Origin: Lachnospiraceae bacterium M18-1 | Lineage (GTDB): Bacteria; Bacillota; Clostridia; Lachnospirales; Lachnospiraceae | Assembly (NCBI GenBank): GCA_000403295.2 | Contig: KE159609.1 | Span: 588,725-652,724, forward strand | Direction: 5' to 3' | DNA length: 64,000 bases | Shown here: piece by piece, positions 1 to 7,046 of the stretch | How positions within the stretch are numbered: position 1 is the first letter of the stretch | Layout of the letters: each line of letters begins with the position of its first letter | Made by a program: the position numbers and the translations under genes | Notes under the pieces: model-generated | Databases searched by the model: none | Seen by the model: the letters and a program-made list of their open reading frames with translations, nothing else | Told to the model about the DNA's origin: nothing

Positions 1-22
1 TATTTTTGAAATAAAATGATGC

Positions 23-52
23 AGGCCAGAGGAATGGAAACTCTGGCCTTTT
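23..52 (+). terminator. Hairpin, terminator-like, just before a small gene
   Basis: A perfect 9-bp stem (AGGCCAGAG at 23-31 with CTCTGGCCT at 41-49) has a 9-nt loop and is followed by TTTT and then at once by the AGGAGG ribosome site of the next gene. It could end transcription from a gene left of the window or act as an attenuator. The U-run is short, so termination is likely but not certain. Confidence 0.5.
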
Positions 53-70
53 AAGGAGGCAAAAAATAAT

Positions 71-250
71 ATGAAAACAAATCATGAAATTTTATCTGAG
101 ATTCCTGCGGAGAAAGTCGCAGAGGCAATCGTTCATATCTTTGAGAAGATTTTTTTAAGGCGTTTTCCGGAAGAGGAATATTCTAATTTTGAACAGGCGG
201 AAGACGAGGCGTTAGTCATCAGATGGCTGAATATGGGATGTAAAGAGTAG
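71..250 (+). CDS. Small hypothetical protein (59 aa) of a conjugative element
   Basis: The start is ATG at 71, preceded by AAGGAGG at 53-59. The product is short and acidic (begins MKTNHEILSE, ends NMGCKE) with a helix-rich look, no membrane segment and no motif I recognise. It lies 15 bp before the sortase B gene in the same direction, so the two are probably co-transcribed within the element. Function unknown. The clean ribosome site and tight spacing support it being a real gene. Confidence 0.6.
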   Translation: MKTNHEILSEIPAEKVAEAIVHIFEKIFLRRFPEEEYSNFEQAEDEALVIRWLNMGCKE

Positions 251-265
251 CAAAGGGAGGAATTT

Positions 266-1066
266 ATGATGAGAAGAAAGATAGATATGGTAGTTTTGAT
301 AATTTTTTTATGTTCATTAGATCTGCTCTTATTTGCAGTCTGGAAACTGCTCGGGACGTATGCGGAGTATAGGCAGGGAGCGGAAACCTATGAGGAACTG
401 CAAGACTATATACAGAAGCCGGACGGAGATAAAAGGAAAGATACGACAGAAGAGCATGACAAGGGAGTAGATGATACGGAAAATGGTTACCTGCAGGTTG
501 ATTTTGACGGACTGGAGAAAGTGAATCCGGATGTGGCAGCCTGGCTATATATTCCGGCATTGGAGGCCAGTTATCCGGTTGTACAGGGAGAAGATAATTA
601 TTATTACCTGCATCATATGTTTGACGGGCAGGAGAATAAAAGTGGAAGCATCTTTATAGACTGCCATAATAAACCAGATTTTACAGACAGAAATACCATT
701 GTTTATGGCCACAATATGAACGATGGAAGTATGTTTGGGACGCTCGAACGGTACCAGAATCTGGAGCTGTATCAGCAATATCCTTATTTCTATATTTATG
801 TTCCAGGTTATATACTGGAATATCAGATTATTTCCTGCTATGCCGGACGGAATGGAAGCGTTGGATATACATATTCATTTCCGCAGATAGAGGATTTTAA
901 GGAGTTCTTAAATCTGATCCAGTCTTATGCAGGCTATGATACGGGGACAAAAACAGCGGATTCCGACCATATCGTTACTCTGTCAACCTGTGTAAATTCG
1001 GATGGGAATTACCGTTATCTGGTGCACGGGAAATTAATGCGTAAAATTCAGAATAAGGAGAATTAG
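266..1066 (+). CDS. srtB: Class B sortase
   Basis: This is a membrane-anchored cysteine transpeptidase of the sortase B family, which joins surface proteins to peptidoglycan or assembles element-encoded surface structures. An N-terminal membrane anchor covers about residues 8-28, followed by a charged linker and the sortase barrel. The catalytic triad is visible: His149 in YGHNM, Cys242 in TLSTC and Arg250 in NYRYLVHG. The length (266 aa) is normal for the family. Starts at 266 and 269 both fit the GGGAGG at 255-260. Sortase B genes are common in Tn916/Tn1549-like conjugative elements of Firmicutes, which fits the partition and control genes that follow. The LPXTG-like substrate is not in the window. 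Confidence 0.9.
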   Translation: MMRRKIDMVVLIIFLCSLDLLLFAVWKLLGTYAEYRQGAETYEELQDYIQKPDGDKRKDTTEEHDKGVDDTENGYLQVDFDGLEKVNPDVAAWLYIPALEASYPVVQGEDNYYYLHHMFDGQENKSGSIFIDCHNKPDFTDRNTIVYGHNMNDGSMFGTLERYQNLELYQQYPYFYIYVPGYILEYQIISCYAGRNGSVGYTYSFPQIEDFKEFLNLIQSYAGYDTGTKTADSDHIVTLSTCVNSDGNYRYLVHGKLMRKIQNKEN

Positions 1067-1069
1067 GGA

Positions 1070-1483
1070 ATGATAGATCAGGAATACAGCCGCTATGTAA
1101 CGGAGCTTTTGATGGATCAGGAACAGACAGAGGAAGTGCTATCCAGAAGGTTTGATGCAATACAAAAATTGAGAGAGAGGATGGTTCTATATGAAGAAGA
1201 GGGATTTTTGCTGGAGTTAGTAGAAACAGTATTTCGTAAGAAGGCAGATTTTATTCTGAAGGCCAGGACAAAGGCTGAGATAGAGAATATTTTAAAGCCG
1301 AGTGTTCCGAGGTATTCTTGTGGAAGATTCAACGTTGATAACAAGTATCATGTGGAAGAGGAAGAACTGATACTCTGGTCAAAAACGTCTCTCAAAGCGC
1401 CATTGATCCCAGACGGCTATAAACGATACCGGGAATTATTTGAAAAATATGTTCAGACGGATAGGGCGGACAGCGTTGCATGA
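1070..1483 (+). CDS. Hypothetical protein (137 aa) downstream of sortase
   Basis: The gene begins 3 bp after the sortase stop, so it is in the same operon. The product is charged and soluble. Its first half (residues 1-80) is helix-rich with many Glu, Arg and Lys residues and looks like a coiled or helical bundle. The second half carries PRYSCGRFNVDNKYHVEEEE. There is no signal peptide and no membrane segment. I do not recognise the family. Its position suggests an accessory protein of the conjugative element. The terminator at 1571-1599 closes this transcription unit. Confidence 0.7.
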   Translation: MIDQEYSRYVTELLMDQEQTEEVLSRRFDAIQKLRERMVLYEEEGFLLELVETVFRKKADFILKARTKAEIENILKPSVPRYSCGRFNVDNKYHVEEEELILWSKTSLKAPLIPDGYKRYRELFEKYVQTDRADSVA

Positions 1484-1570
1484 AAGCAGAGAGTGCGTCC
1501 ATATTAGTTTGCACGGAAAAACAAAATATTTTATATTACATTTATCGAATCGGATAAAACAAGGAACCGG

Positions 1571-1599
1571 GGCATCGGCGATTTGCTGGTGCCTTTTCT
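1571..1599 (+). terminator. Rho-independent terminator after the sortase operon
   Basis: A 9-bp stem with two G-U pairs (GGCATCGGC 1571-1579 with GCTGGTGCC 1585-1593), a 5-nt loop and a TTTTCT tail. It lies 88 bp after the stop of the 137-aa gene and before the partition genes. Confidence 0.75.
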
Positions 1600-1626
1600 A
1601 ATATTTATTAAAATATGGTTGCACTT

Positions 1627-1654
1627 TACATATTCCGCACGTACAGAATATGTA
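1627..1654. promoter_or_regulatory. Inverted repeat upstream of the ParM-like gene, candidate partition operator
   Basis: A perfect 9-bp inverted repeat, TACATATTC (1627-1635) and GAATATGTA (1646-1654), has 10 bp between the arms and lies 9 bp before the AAAGGAG of the actin-like gene. Actin-type partition operons are usually autoregulated by the ParR protein binding upstream of parM, so this is a candidate site. That role is inference; only the repeat is seen. Confidence 0.45.
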
Positions 1655-1679
1655 TCAATTATAAAGGAGTGAATGCATT

Positions 1680-2612
1680 ATGATCAAAACATTGCGGGTT
1701 CCTGTGGATCATGGAAACCGGAACATGAAAACCAGTCATTTTATTTTCACGAGCGGCCTGAATATTTTAGATAAGAAACCGGCCAGAGGTGAGCAGTACC
1801 TCCAGTATGAAGGAAAATATTATACGCTCAGTGAGCAGCGGATTCCTTATCAAAGGGATAAGACACTGGATTTCCGGTTTTTCATCCTGACACTGTTTGC
1901 GGTTGCTATGGAACTGGAAGGTAAAACGCAGATCCAACCAGAGGATGTGGTACAGATCCAATTACCAATCGGACTGCCGCCAAAGCATTTTTCAGAGCTT
2001 TATGAAAAATATGAAGTGTTCTTTCGGGCAGAAGGAAAAGTATTGGATCTAAACTTTAACGGAAGAATCTATCATATCTGTATCAAAGAGGCGAGGGCAT
2101 TCGTGCAGGATTTTGCGGCCATGATGACACTTGGGCAGGAGATTACGGATGTACCAAAGGCGGTCGGCATTGATATCGGAGGATTTACGACGGATTATCT
2201 TCTCATGCGGAAAGGTCGGCCGGATATGGGGTTTTGCGATTCTTTGGAAAAAGGTGTGATCACCATGTATAACCAGATCATTTCCAGTGTGAACAGTGAG
2301 TATGACATGTTGCTGGAGGAAGCGGACATTGACAGTATCATTGAAGGCAAAACCCAGTATTATGAGGAAGTTGTGGTACGGATGGCAGAAAACATGGTGC
2401 AGGACTTTGTGACAGACCTGCTGAACAGCATCCGGGAGCGTGGGATAGATACCCGGTCAGCGTACACGGTCTTTATCGGCGGCGGTTCAGTTTTGTTAAA
2501 GCGTTTCCTTGAAAAATCTGATCGGTTGGGGAGATATCAGTTTATCGAAGACCTGAAGGCAAATGCCAGAGGATATGACCTTTTGTACCGGGCATATGAG
2601 AATGGGATGTGA
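1680..2612 (+). CDS. ParM/StbA-like actin-type partition ATPase
   Basis: An actin-fold ATPase of the plasmid segregation ParM/StbA family, which forms filaments that push DNA copies apart. The phosphate-binding motif VGIDIGGFTTD starts at residue 162 and the second nucleotide motif FIGGGSVLL lies near residue 267; the 310-aa length is typical. The first 155 residues form the amino-terminal subdomain. AAAGGAG at 1663-1669 supports the start. The stop overlaps the next gene, the usual parM-parR layout. Partition genes on a conjugative element fit a circular intermediate that is replicated and kept after excision. The assignment rests on motifs, so Alp-type relatives are possible. Confidence 0.85.
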   Translation: MIKTLRVPVDHGNRNMKTSHFIFTSGLNILDKKPARGEQYLQYEGKYYTLSEQRIPYQRDKTLDFRFFILTLFAVAMELEGKTQIQPEDVVQIQLPIGLPPKHFSELYEKYEVFFRAEGKVLDLNFNGRIYHICIKEARAFVQDFAAMMTLGQEITDVPKAVGIDIGGFTTDYLLMRKGRPDMGFCDSLEKGVITMYNQIISSVNSEYDMLLEEADIDSIIEGKTQYYEEVVVRMAENMVQDFVTDLLNSIRERGIDTRSAYTVFIGGGSVLLKRFLEKSDRLGRYQFIEDLKANARGYDLLYRAYENGM

Positions 2613-2998
2613 TAAGGATGGCAAAGAAAAATCCGTATGTATTTACAATAGGATTTGATGAAACGAATCCTTCCCATGCAAGGGTTGCGGAAATCCTAAA
2701 TGGAACGAAAAAGAAAGCCTCGTTGATTGCAAATGCTGTTTTAAGTTATGTAGATGGTGTAGATTCCGTGCAGGCTTCGGAGTTTTCGCTGGAAATGTTC
2801 CAGCCGTTTTTGGAGAAAATGATACAAAAGGAATTGGAAAAGGCAATGAAAAGCCAGAGCCTTTCGGAAGTTCATGGTGAAAATCTTGAAAAGCAGTCCG
2901 AACAGATACTGGATCTTTCGCCGGAAGGAGAGCTGCCAATGGATGAATCACTGACACGCAACATTGTGGATGCAATGGGTGTGTTTAGAAGAAACTAA
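2609..2998 (+). CDS. ParR-like adaptor protein (129 aa)
   Basis: A small basic protein translationally coupled to the actin-like ATPase. A GTG start at 2609 overlaps the previous stop, and an ATG at 2618 is the alternative. The N-terminal half (MAKKNPYVFTIGF, then helices containing ARVAEILNG) resembles the ribbon-helix-helix region of ParR-type DNA-binding adaptors. The C-terminal half is acidic and Glu/Gln-rich, as expected for a ParM-contacting tail. Role by position: bind a centromere-like repeat and link it to ParM filaments. Similarity is weak by eye, so the name rests mainly on context. Confidence 0.6.
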   Translation: MIRMAKKNPYVFTIGFDETNPSHARVAEILNGTKKKASLIANAVLSYVDGVDSVQASEFSLEMFQPFLEKMIQKELEKAMKSQSLSEVHGENLEKQSEQILDLSPEGELPMDESLTRNIVDAMGVFRRN

Positions 2999-3035
2999 AA
3001 ATCTATGAAACATTTCTTATAAATTCATGTGAGTA

Positions 3036-3073
3036 AAGAAAGCAGTTTCATCACAAAAGGGGCTGCTTTCATC
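3036..3073 (+). terminator. Hairpin between the convergent partition and repressor genes
   Basis: GAAAGCAG (3038-3045) pairs with CTGCTTTC (3063-3070) across a 17-nt loop. It follows the ParR-like stop by about 40 bp and faces the convergent Xre gene. The 3-prime tail is not a clean U-run, so this is a moderate terminator call. Confidence 0.4.
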
Positions 3074-3187
3074 ATATCTGAATATTTTCGGGCATTCTGT
3101 GAAAAGCCACAGGTTCACCACAGATTTCTCACAGATACCATTTTTATACTCAAAAATGATGGTTGACCCAGGGGGAAGGGGAAAAAG

Positions 3188-3520
3188 CTATTGTTTTTCA
3201 GATACTGCGGATAAGAGACCGCGCAAGATTCCAAGAGCCAGGCGCTTTGTTTCATCGGAGCATTGCTCCAGTTCCGCGATGATCTGCTTCATGGTGGAAT
3301 CTATAGGTTCAACTTTGTCAAAAATCACTGCATCCACGGACAGGTTCAAAAAGGATGCAAGTAGATACAGGTTTTCAAAACGGGGATTTCCATTGTAATT
3401 TTCAATATCAGAAATCGTACGCAGGGAAACATGCACCTGTTCGGCCAGTGCGTTCTGGGAAAGATTCCTTCTTAAGCGCTCTTCTTTCACGGCATCTCCT
3501 AACAATTTCTTTGCCATCAT
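3188..3520 (-). CDS. Xre-family HTH repressor (Tn916 Orf9-like)
   Basis: A lambda-Cro/Xre type DNA-binding protein of 110 aa. The helix-turn-helix is clear near residues 10-60 (EERLRRNLSQNALAEQVHVS, then LRTISDIENYNGNPRF), followed by a short C-terminal dimer region. A GTG start at 3529 is possible, but TGAGGTG at 3527-3533 sits 6 nt before the ATG at 3520, so I use that ATG. It is divergent from the sigma-like gene, the same order as orf9-orf7-orf8 in Tn916, where this protein keeps transfer genes quiet. Likely operators are described at 3561-3772. Confidence 0.85.
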   Translation of the reverse strand: MMAKKLLGDAVKEERLRRNLSQNALAEQVHVSLRTISDIENYNGNPRFENLYLLASFLNLSVDAVIFDKVEPIDSTMKQIIAELEQCSDETKRLALGILRGLLSAVSEKQ

Positions 3521-3560
3521 TTGTAACACCTCACTTAGTTCTTATATTTTACACGAGATA

Positions 3561-3772
3561 TGCAGTATATGAAATGCGTTAAGATGCCTGTTGATGTGTA
3601 TTATATCGCATGTCAGGTTCACAGCAGGCAGAAGGACAAGGGATTCAATTTTATATATGGCAGGAAAGGAAAGAATGTATCAGGTAGTTTGCTAAAAAAA
3701 TCGCAGTCGCAGGGTGGGAGTATAATGCGTATGGGTATGCATTATATGAAGCGACATTATTGCGTATACTGC
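3561..3772. promoter_or_regulatory. Divergent control region of the repressor and sigma-like genes
   Basis: This roughly 400-bp gap holds no convincing gene. The octamer TATACTGC occurs in opposite orientations at each end: as GCAGTATA at 3562-3569, between possible -35 and -10 boxes of the leftward repressor gene, and as TATACTGC at 3765-3772, overlapping a possible TATACT -10 box of the rightward transcript. Such placement fits repressor operators that shut both promoters. The link to the Xre protein is inference. Confidence 0.4.
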
Positions 3773-3796
3773 GTGTGATCTGGCTGTCTTTATGTG

Positions 3797-3835
3797 CTGT
3801 CAAACTGGTAAAAAACCGGTTTGGCAGTATTTTTT
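3797..3835 (+). terminator. Strong terminator/attenuator in the leader of the sigma-like gene
   Basis: A 13-bp stem with two G-U pairs (CTGTCAAACTGGT 3797-3809 with ACCGGTTTGGCAG 3815-3827) has a 5-nt A loop and a TATTTTTT tail. It lies about 100 bp before the sigma-like gene and downstream of its likely promoter. A terminator inside a leader suggests attenuation of the transfer-control operon; in Tn916 this region is also controlled by read-through. Confidence 0.75.
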
Positions 3836-3931
3836 GTGCAGAAATACGGGAGATTGGCAGGGAGAGATGTCGTTCACCGCCTTCAGAAGTCTTGGAAACA
3901 GGTTGATTTTGAGATTTCTGGAGGGAAGAAT

Positions 3932-4372
3932 ATGAACGAATATGAGTATACAGGAAATAAGACGAGGAACTATTTTACGGCGTATCTGCAGAAATGCATC
4001 CGATGGAAGAGAAAGAATTATCTGCAGAAGAAAGAAAAAATCAGGGATATGGAAGAGCGCCTGGAGGATGATCTGCAGATGGAGTATGGCATGACCGTGG
4101 AGGAGATGGCAGAAGCACGCTATAAGGAGGAACTTCTTTTGAGAGAATGCGATAAAAATTATCCAGAGTGGGATGAACTGTCAGATCAGAGGCTTGTAGC
4201 TTCACTTCTGCTGCTTCGGGAAGAGGAAAGGAGGTTAATTTACCAACACGTTTTTGAGGAAAGGTCTTTTGAAGAAATGGGAGCTTTAAATGGGATGGCA
4301 AAAGAAAGGGTAAAAGGAGTCTATTATTATGCAATCCGGAAGATACGTGGCTTAATGCGGGGTGAGAAATGA
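3932..4372 (+). CDS. Sigma-70-like regulator (Tn916 Orf7-like)
   Basis: A 146-aa sigma-factor-like protein. The first half is charged and helical (residues 20-60). The second half has a sigma region-4-like helix-turn-helix, with LIYQHVFEERSFEEMGALNG followed by a recognition helix ending near RKIRGLMRG. The longer frame opening at 3821 would start inside the terminator, whereas GGAGGGAAG at 3920-3928 precedes the ATG at 3932. In Tn916, Orf7 and Orf8 drive excision and transfer transcription once the repressor is relieved; the gene order here is the same. The stop overlaps the next start, indicating coupling. Confidence 0.8.
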   Translation: MNEYEYTGNKTRNYFTAYLQKCIRWKRKNYLQKKEKIRDMEERLEDDLQMEYGMTVEEMAEARYKEELLLRECDKNYPEWDELSDQRLVASLLLLREEERRLIYQHVFEERSFEEMGALNGMAKERVKGVYYYAIRKIRGLMRGEK

Positions 4373-4557
4373 TGGAATTTGAAGAGATTTTATATCGGGC
4401 AAAGATGGATGACAGGCAGGCGGTGGAACAGATTGTGGAAATATATCGACCATTGTTGATTAAGAATGCTTTGGTAAGTGGAATTTTTGATGAAGATTTG
4501 TATCAGGAACTGGTAATTGAATTGTTAAAGTGTATTCGATATTATAGAAGTCTATAA
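4369..4557 (+). CDS. Helix-turn-helix protein, Tn916 Orf8-like (62 aa)
   Basis: A short protein starting in the 4-bp overlap ATGA with the sigma-like gene. Features typical of the Orf8 family are visible: a pattern like DRQAVEQIVEIYRPLLIKNA, then FDEDLYQELVIELLKCIRYY. It probably works with the Orf7-like factor in switching on excision genes. The last codons run into a perfect 20-nt palindrome (4540-4559), and the expected xis and int genes do not follow, so the element seems cut off here. The C-terminus may have been altered by that event. Confidence 0.75.
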   Translation: MMEFEEILYRAKMDDRQAVEQIVEIYRPLLIKNALVSGIFDEDLYQELVIELLKCIRYYRSL

Positions 4558-4559
4558 TA
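4540..4559. repeat. Perfect 20-nt palindrome overlapping the Orf8-like stop
   Basis: TATTATAGA and TCTATAATA flank an AG centre with no mismatch. It spans the stop codon of the Orf8-like gene at the point where Tn916-type synteny ends. It may be a scar of a deletion or simply an AT-rich hairpin. Confidence 0.6.
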
Positions 4560-4571
4560 GAAAAATGCCGG

Positions 4572-4669
4572 AATTATACTCACAAGCGATAAGATTTGCC
4601 AATTTACCAAACAATATTCCACGAGACATAGCAATGTTTTGGTAAAGTTTAATGCTCGTGAGTATAATT
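4572..4669. repeat. 98-bp nested inverted repeat (MITE-like)
   Basis: The outer arms are AATTATACTCACAAGC (4572-4587) and GCTCGTGAGTATAATT (4654-4669), 15 of 16 paired. Inner arms are TTTACCAAACA (4603-4613) and TGTTTTGGTAAA (4635-4646). The unit could fold as one long hairpin. It encodes nothing and may be a miniature element or the remains of an insertion end. From here to 4943 I see no gene. Confidence 0.6.
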
Positions 4670-4943
4670 ATTTGAGGAAGTGACCTAAAAGATAAGAAAC
4701 AAAGAGCAAAAAGGCTGCTGTACTGATGAAAAAAGCGTTGGTATGGTAGCTTTTTTAATTAGGATAAAAAATTTGTAGATGCCGTTTATGAACAGAAAAC
4801 GAGAATATGTATTACTTATTAGTAGGAAGTTTGTACAATATATTACGGTAACCGTTGTATGACTAACTATATTTTGCTTTTCAAACGGATTGCTGTCTGC
4901 TATAATAAGCACTCATATAGAGTCGAGAAAGAAAGGTGTTCCT

Positions 4944-5207
4944 ATGATAGAGTATTATATACCTACTGGATACAGTGAAACAGAGCTAGTGGAAAGGCGT
5001 TCCAGGTTTATCAGCCAGATTAGGAGTGTGGAGTGTTATTCTGATGACGGTGAGCTTCAAGGAACTGTTAGAAAGCCTATGCTTAATGTTTGTCAGAGGG
5101 AGAATGTTACGAATGTGGTTTGTGTGGTTTCTAGGTATTCTGATGGAATTCCATTAGGTACTGGAGATTTGGTTCGAGGCTGTGCGCCGGAATGTGTCTG
5201 CCTTTGA
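4944..5207 (+). pseudogene. Remnant of a YigZ/IMPACT-family gene
   Basis: The reading frame from ATG 4944 gives pieces of the YigZ/IMPACT family in the right order: an ERRSRFI segment near residues 15-21, SDDGELQGTVRKPML near residues 32-46, and VVCVVSRYSDGIPLGTGDLV near residues 58-77. Intact members are about 200-215 aa and have roughly 30 more residues between the first two blocks, including a conserved THNC-type segment, which is absent here. The frame is lost soon after the LGTG motif. It therefore looks like a deleted and broken copy, lying in the decayed zone between the element end and the IS. Confidence 0.6.
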
Positions 5208-5387
5208 TGGTTTGATTGTAAACGTAGATATGGTGCCGACGTACTTATTTTTTCTCTTATTCCCGAGGTGCGTACCCATGACTTTTCTGCTCATGTCTTA
5301 GATATCTCTAATGGAACAATAGAGTTGATGGAAGTGGGGGAATACTTCAAGGATGTATCTTGGCAGAAGCCGAGAAGGAAAGATTAA
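5180..5387 (+). pseudogene. Unrecognised broken coding remnant
   Basis: Two protein-like stretches occur in different frames: first EAVRRNVSAFDGLIVNVDM, then after a shift VRTHDFSAHVLDISNGTIEL followed by MEVGEYFKDVSWQKPRRKD and TAA at 5385-5387. The composition is protein-like, but no family is recognised and no start is evident. It is probably a frameshifted remnant of a gene fused by deletion to the YigZ fragment. Confidence 0.4.
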
Positions 5388-5519
5388 CGATAATATTTAT
5401 TTTTAATTCCAAGCCTTAGGTTAAATCCACTGCCTTTTAGGCGGTAGAGCTTTAGCGGAACTTTCGTTTGGTGGGGGATGTGGTATAATGGCTGTACTGA
5501 GCAAAGGAGGTACAGAGAA

Positions 5520-5954
5520 ATGGCCAGATATAGAAAAGAGAGTCATACCGTATCAGACATCAAGTACCATTTTGTATGGATCACAAAATATAGGTATGAA
5601 GTATTAAAGGGAAGCGTAGCCTTTAGGCTACGGGAATTACTGAGGCAGGGATGTGAAGCAAATGGGATCGAAATCCTAAAGGGAGGAATCCAAAAAGACC
5701 ATGTACATATGTTGCTATCCTGCCCGACAAATATAGCACCGAGTGAAATTATGCAAAGGCTGAAGGGGAGAACATCCAAACTATTACAGGAAGAATTCCC
5801 GGAATTGCGAAAGAAATATTGGGGACAGCATATATGGGGAAGGGGATATTTCTGTGGAACAGTGGGAGAAGTGGATCAGAAGATGATAGAGGAATATATA
5901 GCCAATCAGGGAAAAGAGGAAGGAAACGATAACTTTAAAATAGGAGAAGAGTAG
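5520..5954 (+). CDS. tnpA: IS200/IS605-family TnpA transposase
   Basis: A Y1 HUH single-strand transposase of 144 aa. The metal-binding HUH motif is H61-V-H63 in KDHVHML, and the nucleophilic tyrosine is Tyr126 in MIEEYIANQ. The family opening (HTVSDIKYHFVWITKYRY) is intact, so the enzyme may be active. The frame is open from 5478, but a TATAAT box at 5484-5489 places the transcript start near 5496, and AAAGGAGG at 5504-5511 supports ATG 5520. The coding sequence itself contains a GTAGCC-TTTA-GGCTAC hairpin (5617-5632) of the same type as those at the element ends. Confidence 0.9.
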   Translation: MARYRKESHTVSDIKYHFVWITKYRYEVLKGSVAFRLRELLRQGCEANGIEILKGGIQKDHVHMLLSCPTNIAPSEIMQRLKGRTSKLLQEEFPELRKKYWGQHIWGRGYFCGTVGEVDQKMIEEYIANQGKEEGNDNFKIGEE

Positions 5955-5974
5955 CTACTTAAGTAGAGCTTTAG

Positions 5975-6120
5975 TGGACTTTCAGTCCAAGGAAAAGGGC
6001 TTTAGCCCGAAAGTGAGTTTCAGTCACAAAAAGGAGGGCTTTAGCCCTAATGCGACTTTCAGTCGCTTAACCGTGGCCTTTAGGCCACATCAACCCACCG
6101 GCTTCAGCCGGTGGTGGTTG
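5975..6120. repeat. Row of seven small hairpins with CTTTAG/CTTTCAG loops
   Basis: Seven stems follow one another, almost without gaps: TGGAC-TTTCA-GTCCA (5975-5989), GGGC-TTTA-GCCC (5997-6008), GTGA/TCAC around GTTTCAG (6013-6027), AGGGC-TTTA-GCCCT (6035-6048), GCGAC-TTTCA-GTCGC (6052-6066), GTGGCC-TTTA-GGCCAC (6073-6088), and a long one centred on CCGGC-TTCA-GCCGG with outer CAACC/GGTTG arms (6091-6120). Stems differ but loops are conserved, the mark of structure kept by selection or copying. The last one may also act as a terminator before the LysR gene. Confidence 0.8.
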
Positions 6121-6143
6121 AGTATTTTTTTTGTGAGGTGCTT

Positions 6144-7046
6144 ATGGAATTGTTACAACTAAAATATTTTCGCGAGGTTGCCCGTACACAGCAACTTTCT
6201 AAAACAGCGCAAAAACTGCATATTGCTCAGCCCTCTCTCAGCCAGACTTTGAAACGGTTGGAGACGGAACTTGGTTTTCCTTTGTTTGACCGTCATGGAA
6301 AAGGAATTTCTCTGAACTCGGCGGGTGCTATTTTTCTCAAATATGTGGAGGAAATCTTCACTGCTCTTGAGAATGCCAAACTGGAACTTGAAGAGTTACA
6401 ATATCAGGGAAATAAAACGGTCTCTCTCTATGTAGGATCTGCGTCTATGCTTCTTCCGGATCTGGTTCAGAGAATTCAGGAAGCAGACCCGGATATCCGG
6501 CTACAGATTACACAACAGACTCCGGATCCTGAAAAATCTGCATCTACATTGGCTTTGACTTCTGTACACACGCATTTACCAGACAATGATGAACGGATTT
6601 TTTTGATGCATGAACCTATCAAAACTGTTCTTCCATGTAGCCATAGGCTGGCATCTCAATCTTTCCTGTCTGTAGAGGAAATCTGTCAGGAGTCCTTTTT
6701 GGAATTAACGATACATACAAATCTGACCGCCATTGTACACCATTTTTGCGAGCGTTACCAATTTAAGCCTAATGTGACCACTATTGTAGATACGCCGGCC
6801 ATTATGCGTGACTTGCTTTTGCTGGGTCATGGAATTGCATTCATTCCTGTATATACATGGAATGATTTTATAACCCCGTCCATGACTCTTAAAACAATAT
6901 CCGGAATGCCCATGGAACGGTTTCTGATGTTGTCATGGAATTCATCGCATTTTCAGACAGCTGCCGTTCAGACATGCCGTGATATTATTGTACAATATTT
7001 TAAAGAATATAGTTTGCGATTCCCAGAATCAGCGGAAGAGAAATAA
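6144..7046 (+). CDS. LysR-family transcriptional regulator
   Basis: A 300-aa LysR-type regulator. The N-terminal winged helix-turn-helix is canonical (LKYFREVARTQQLSKTAQKL, then HIAQPSLSQTLKRLETELGF). Residues about 90-290 form the periplasmic-binding-like effector domain. GAGGTG at 6135-6140 supports ATG 6144; the in-frame ATG at 6111 lies inside the IS-end hairpin. Its 3-prime end overlaps the convergent AEC transporter gene by 47 bp. LysR regulators often control a neighbouring transporter, so it may sense an organic acid moved by that carrier; this is inference. Confidence 0.9.
   Translation: MELLQLKYFREVARTQQLSKTAQKLHIAQPSLSQTLKRLETELGFPLFDRHGKGISLNSAGAIFLKYVEEIFTALENAKLELEELQYQGNKTVSLYVGSASMLLPDLVQRIQEADPDIRLQITQQTPDPEKSASTLALTSVHTHLPDNDERIFLMHEPIKTVLPCSHRLASQSFLSVEEICQESFLELTIHTNLTAIVHHFCERYQFKPNVTTIVDTPAIMRDLLLLGHGIAFIPVYTWNDFITPSMTLKTISGMPMERFLMLSWNSSHFQTAAVQTCRDIIVQYFKEYSLRFPESAEEK

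Larger units (their letters stand above)
5411..6120 (+). mobile_element. IS200/IS605-type element with many subterminal hairpins
   Basis: The element has one gene, a single-strand HUH transposase (5520-5954), flanked by non-coding ends full of small hairpins. The left end has ACTGCC-TTTTA-GGCGGT (5429-5445) and smaller GC-TTTA-GC and AAC-TTTC-GTT units. The right end has seven hairpins (5975-6120). No TnpB gene is present. Such elements have no terminal inverted repeats and no target duplication, so the ends given are those of the hairpin zones, not proven termini. Confidence 0.65.

Noticed and set aside
3560..3778. 72-codon plus-strand frame in the repressor/sigma-like control region
   Set aside because: No ribosome site, spans both likely promoters and the operator-like octamers, and the composition is not protein-like.
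5975..6120. CRISPR-like spacing of repeats
   Set aside because: The repeats are palindromes with different stems and no unique spacers; they belong to the ends of an IS200-type element.
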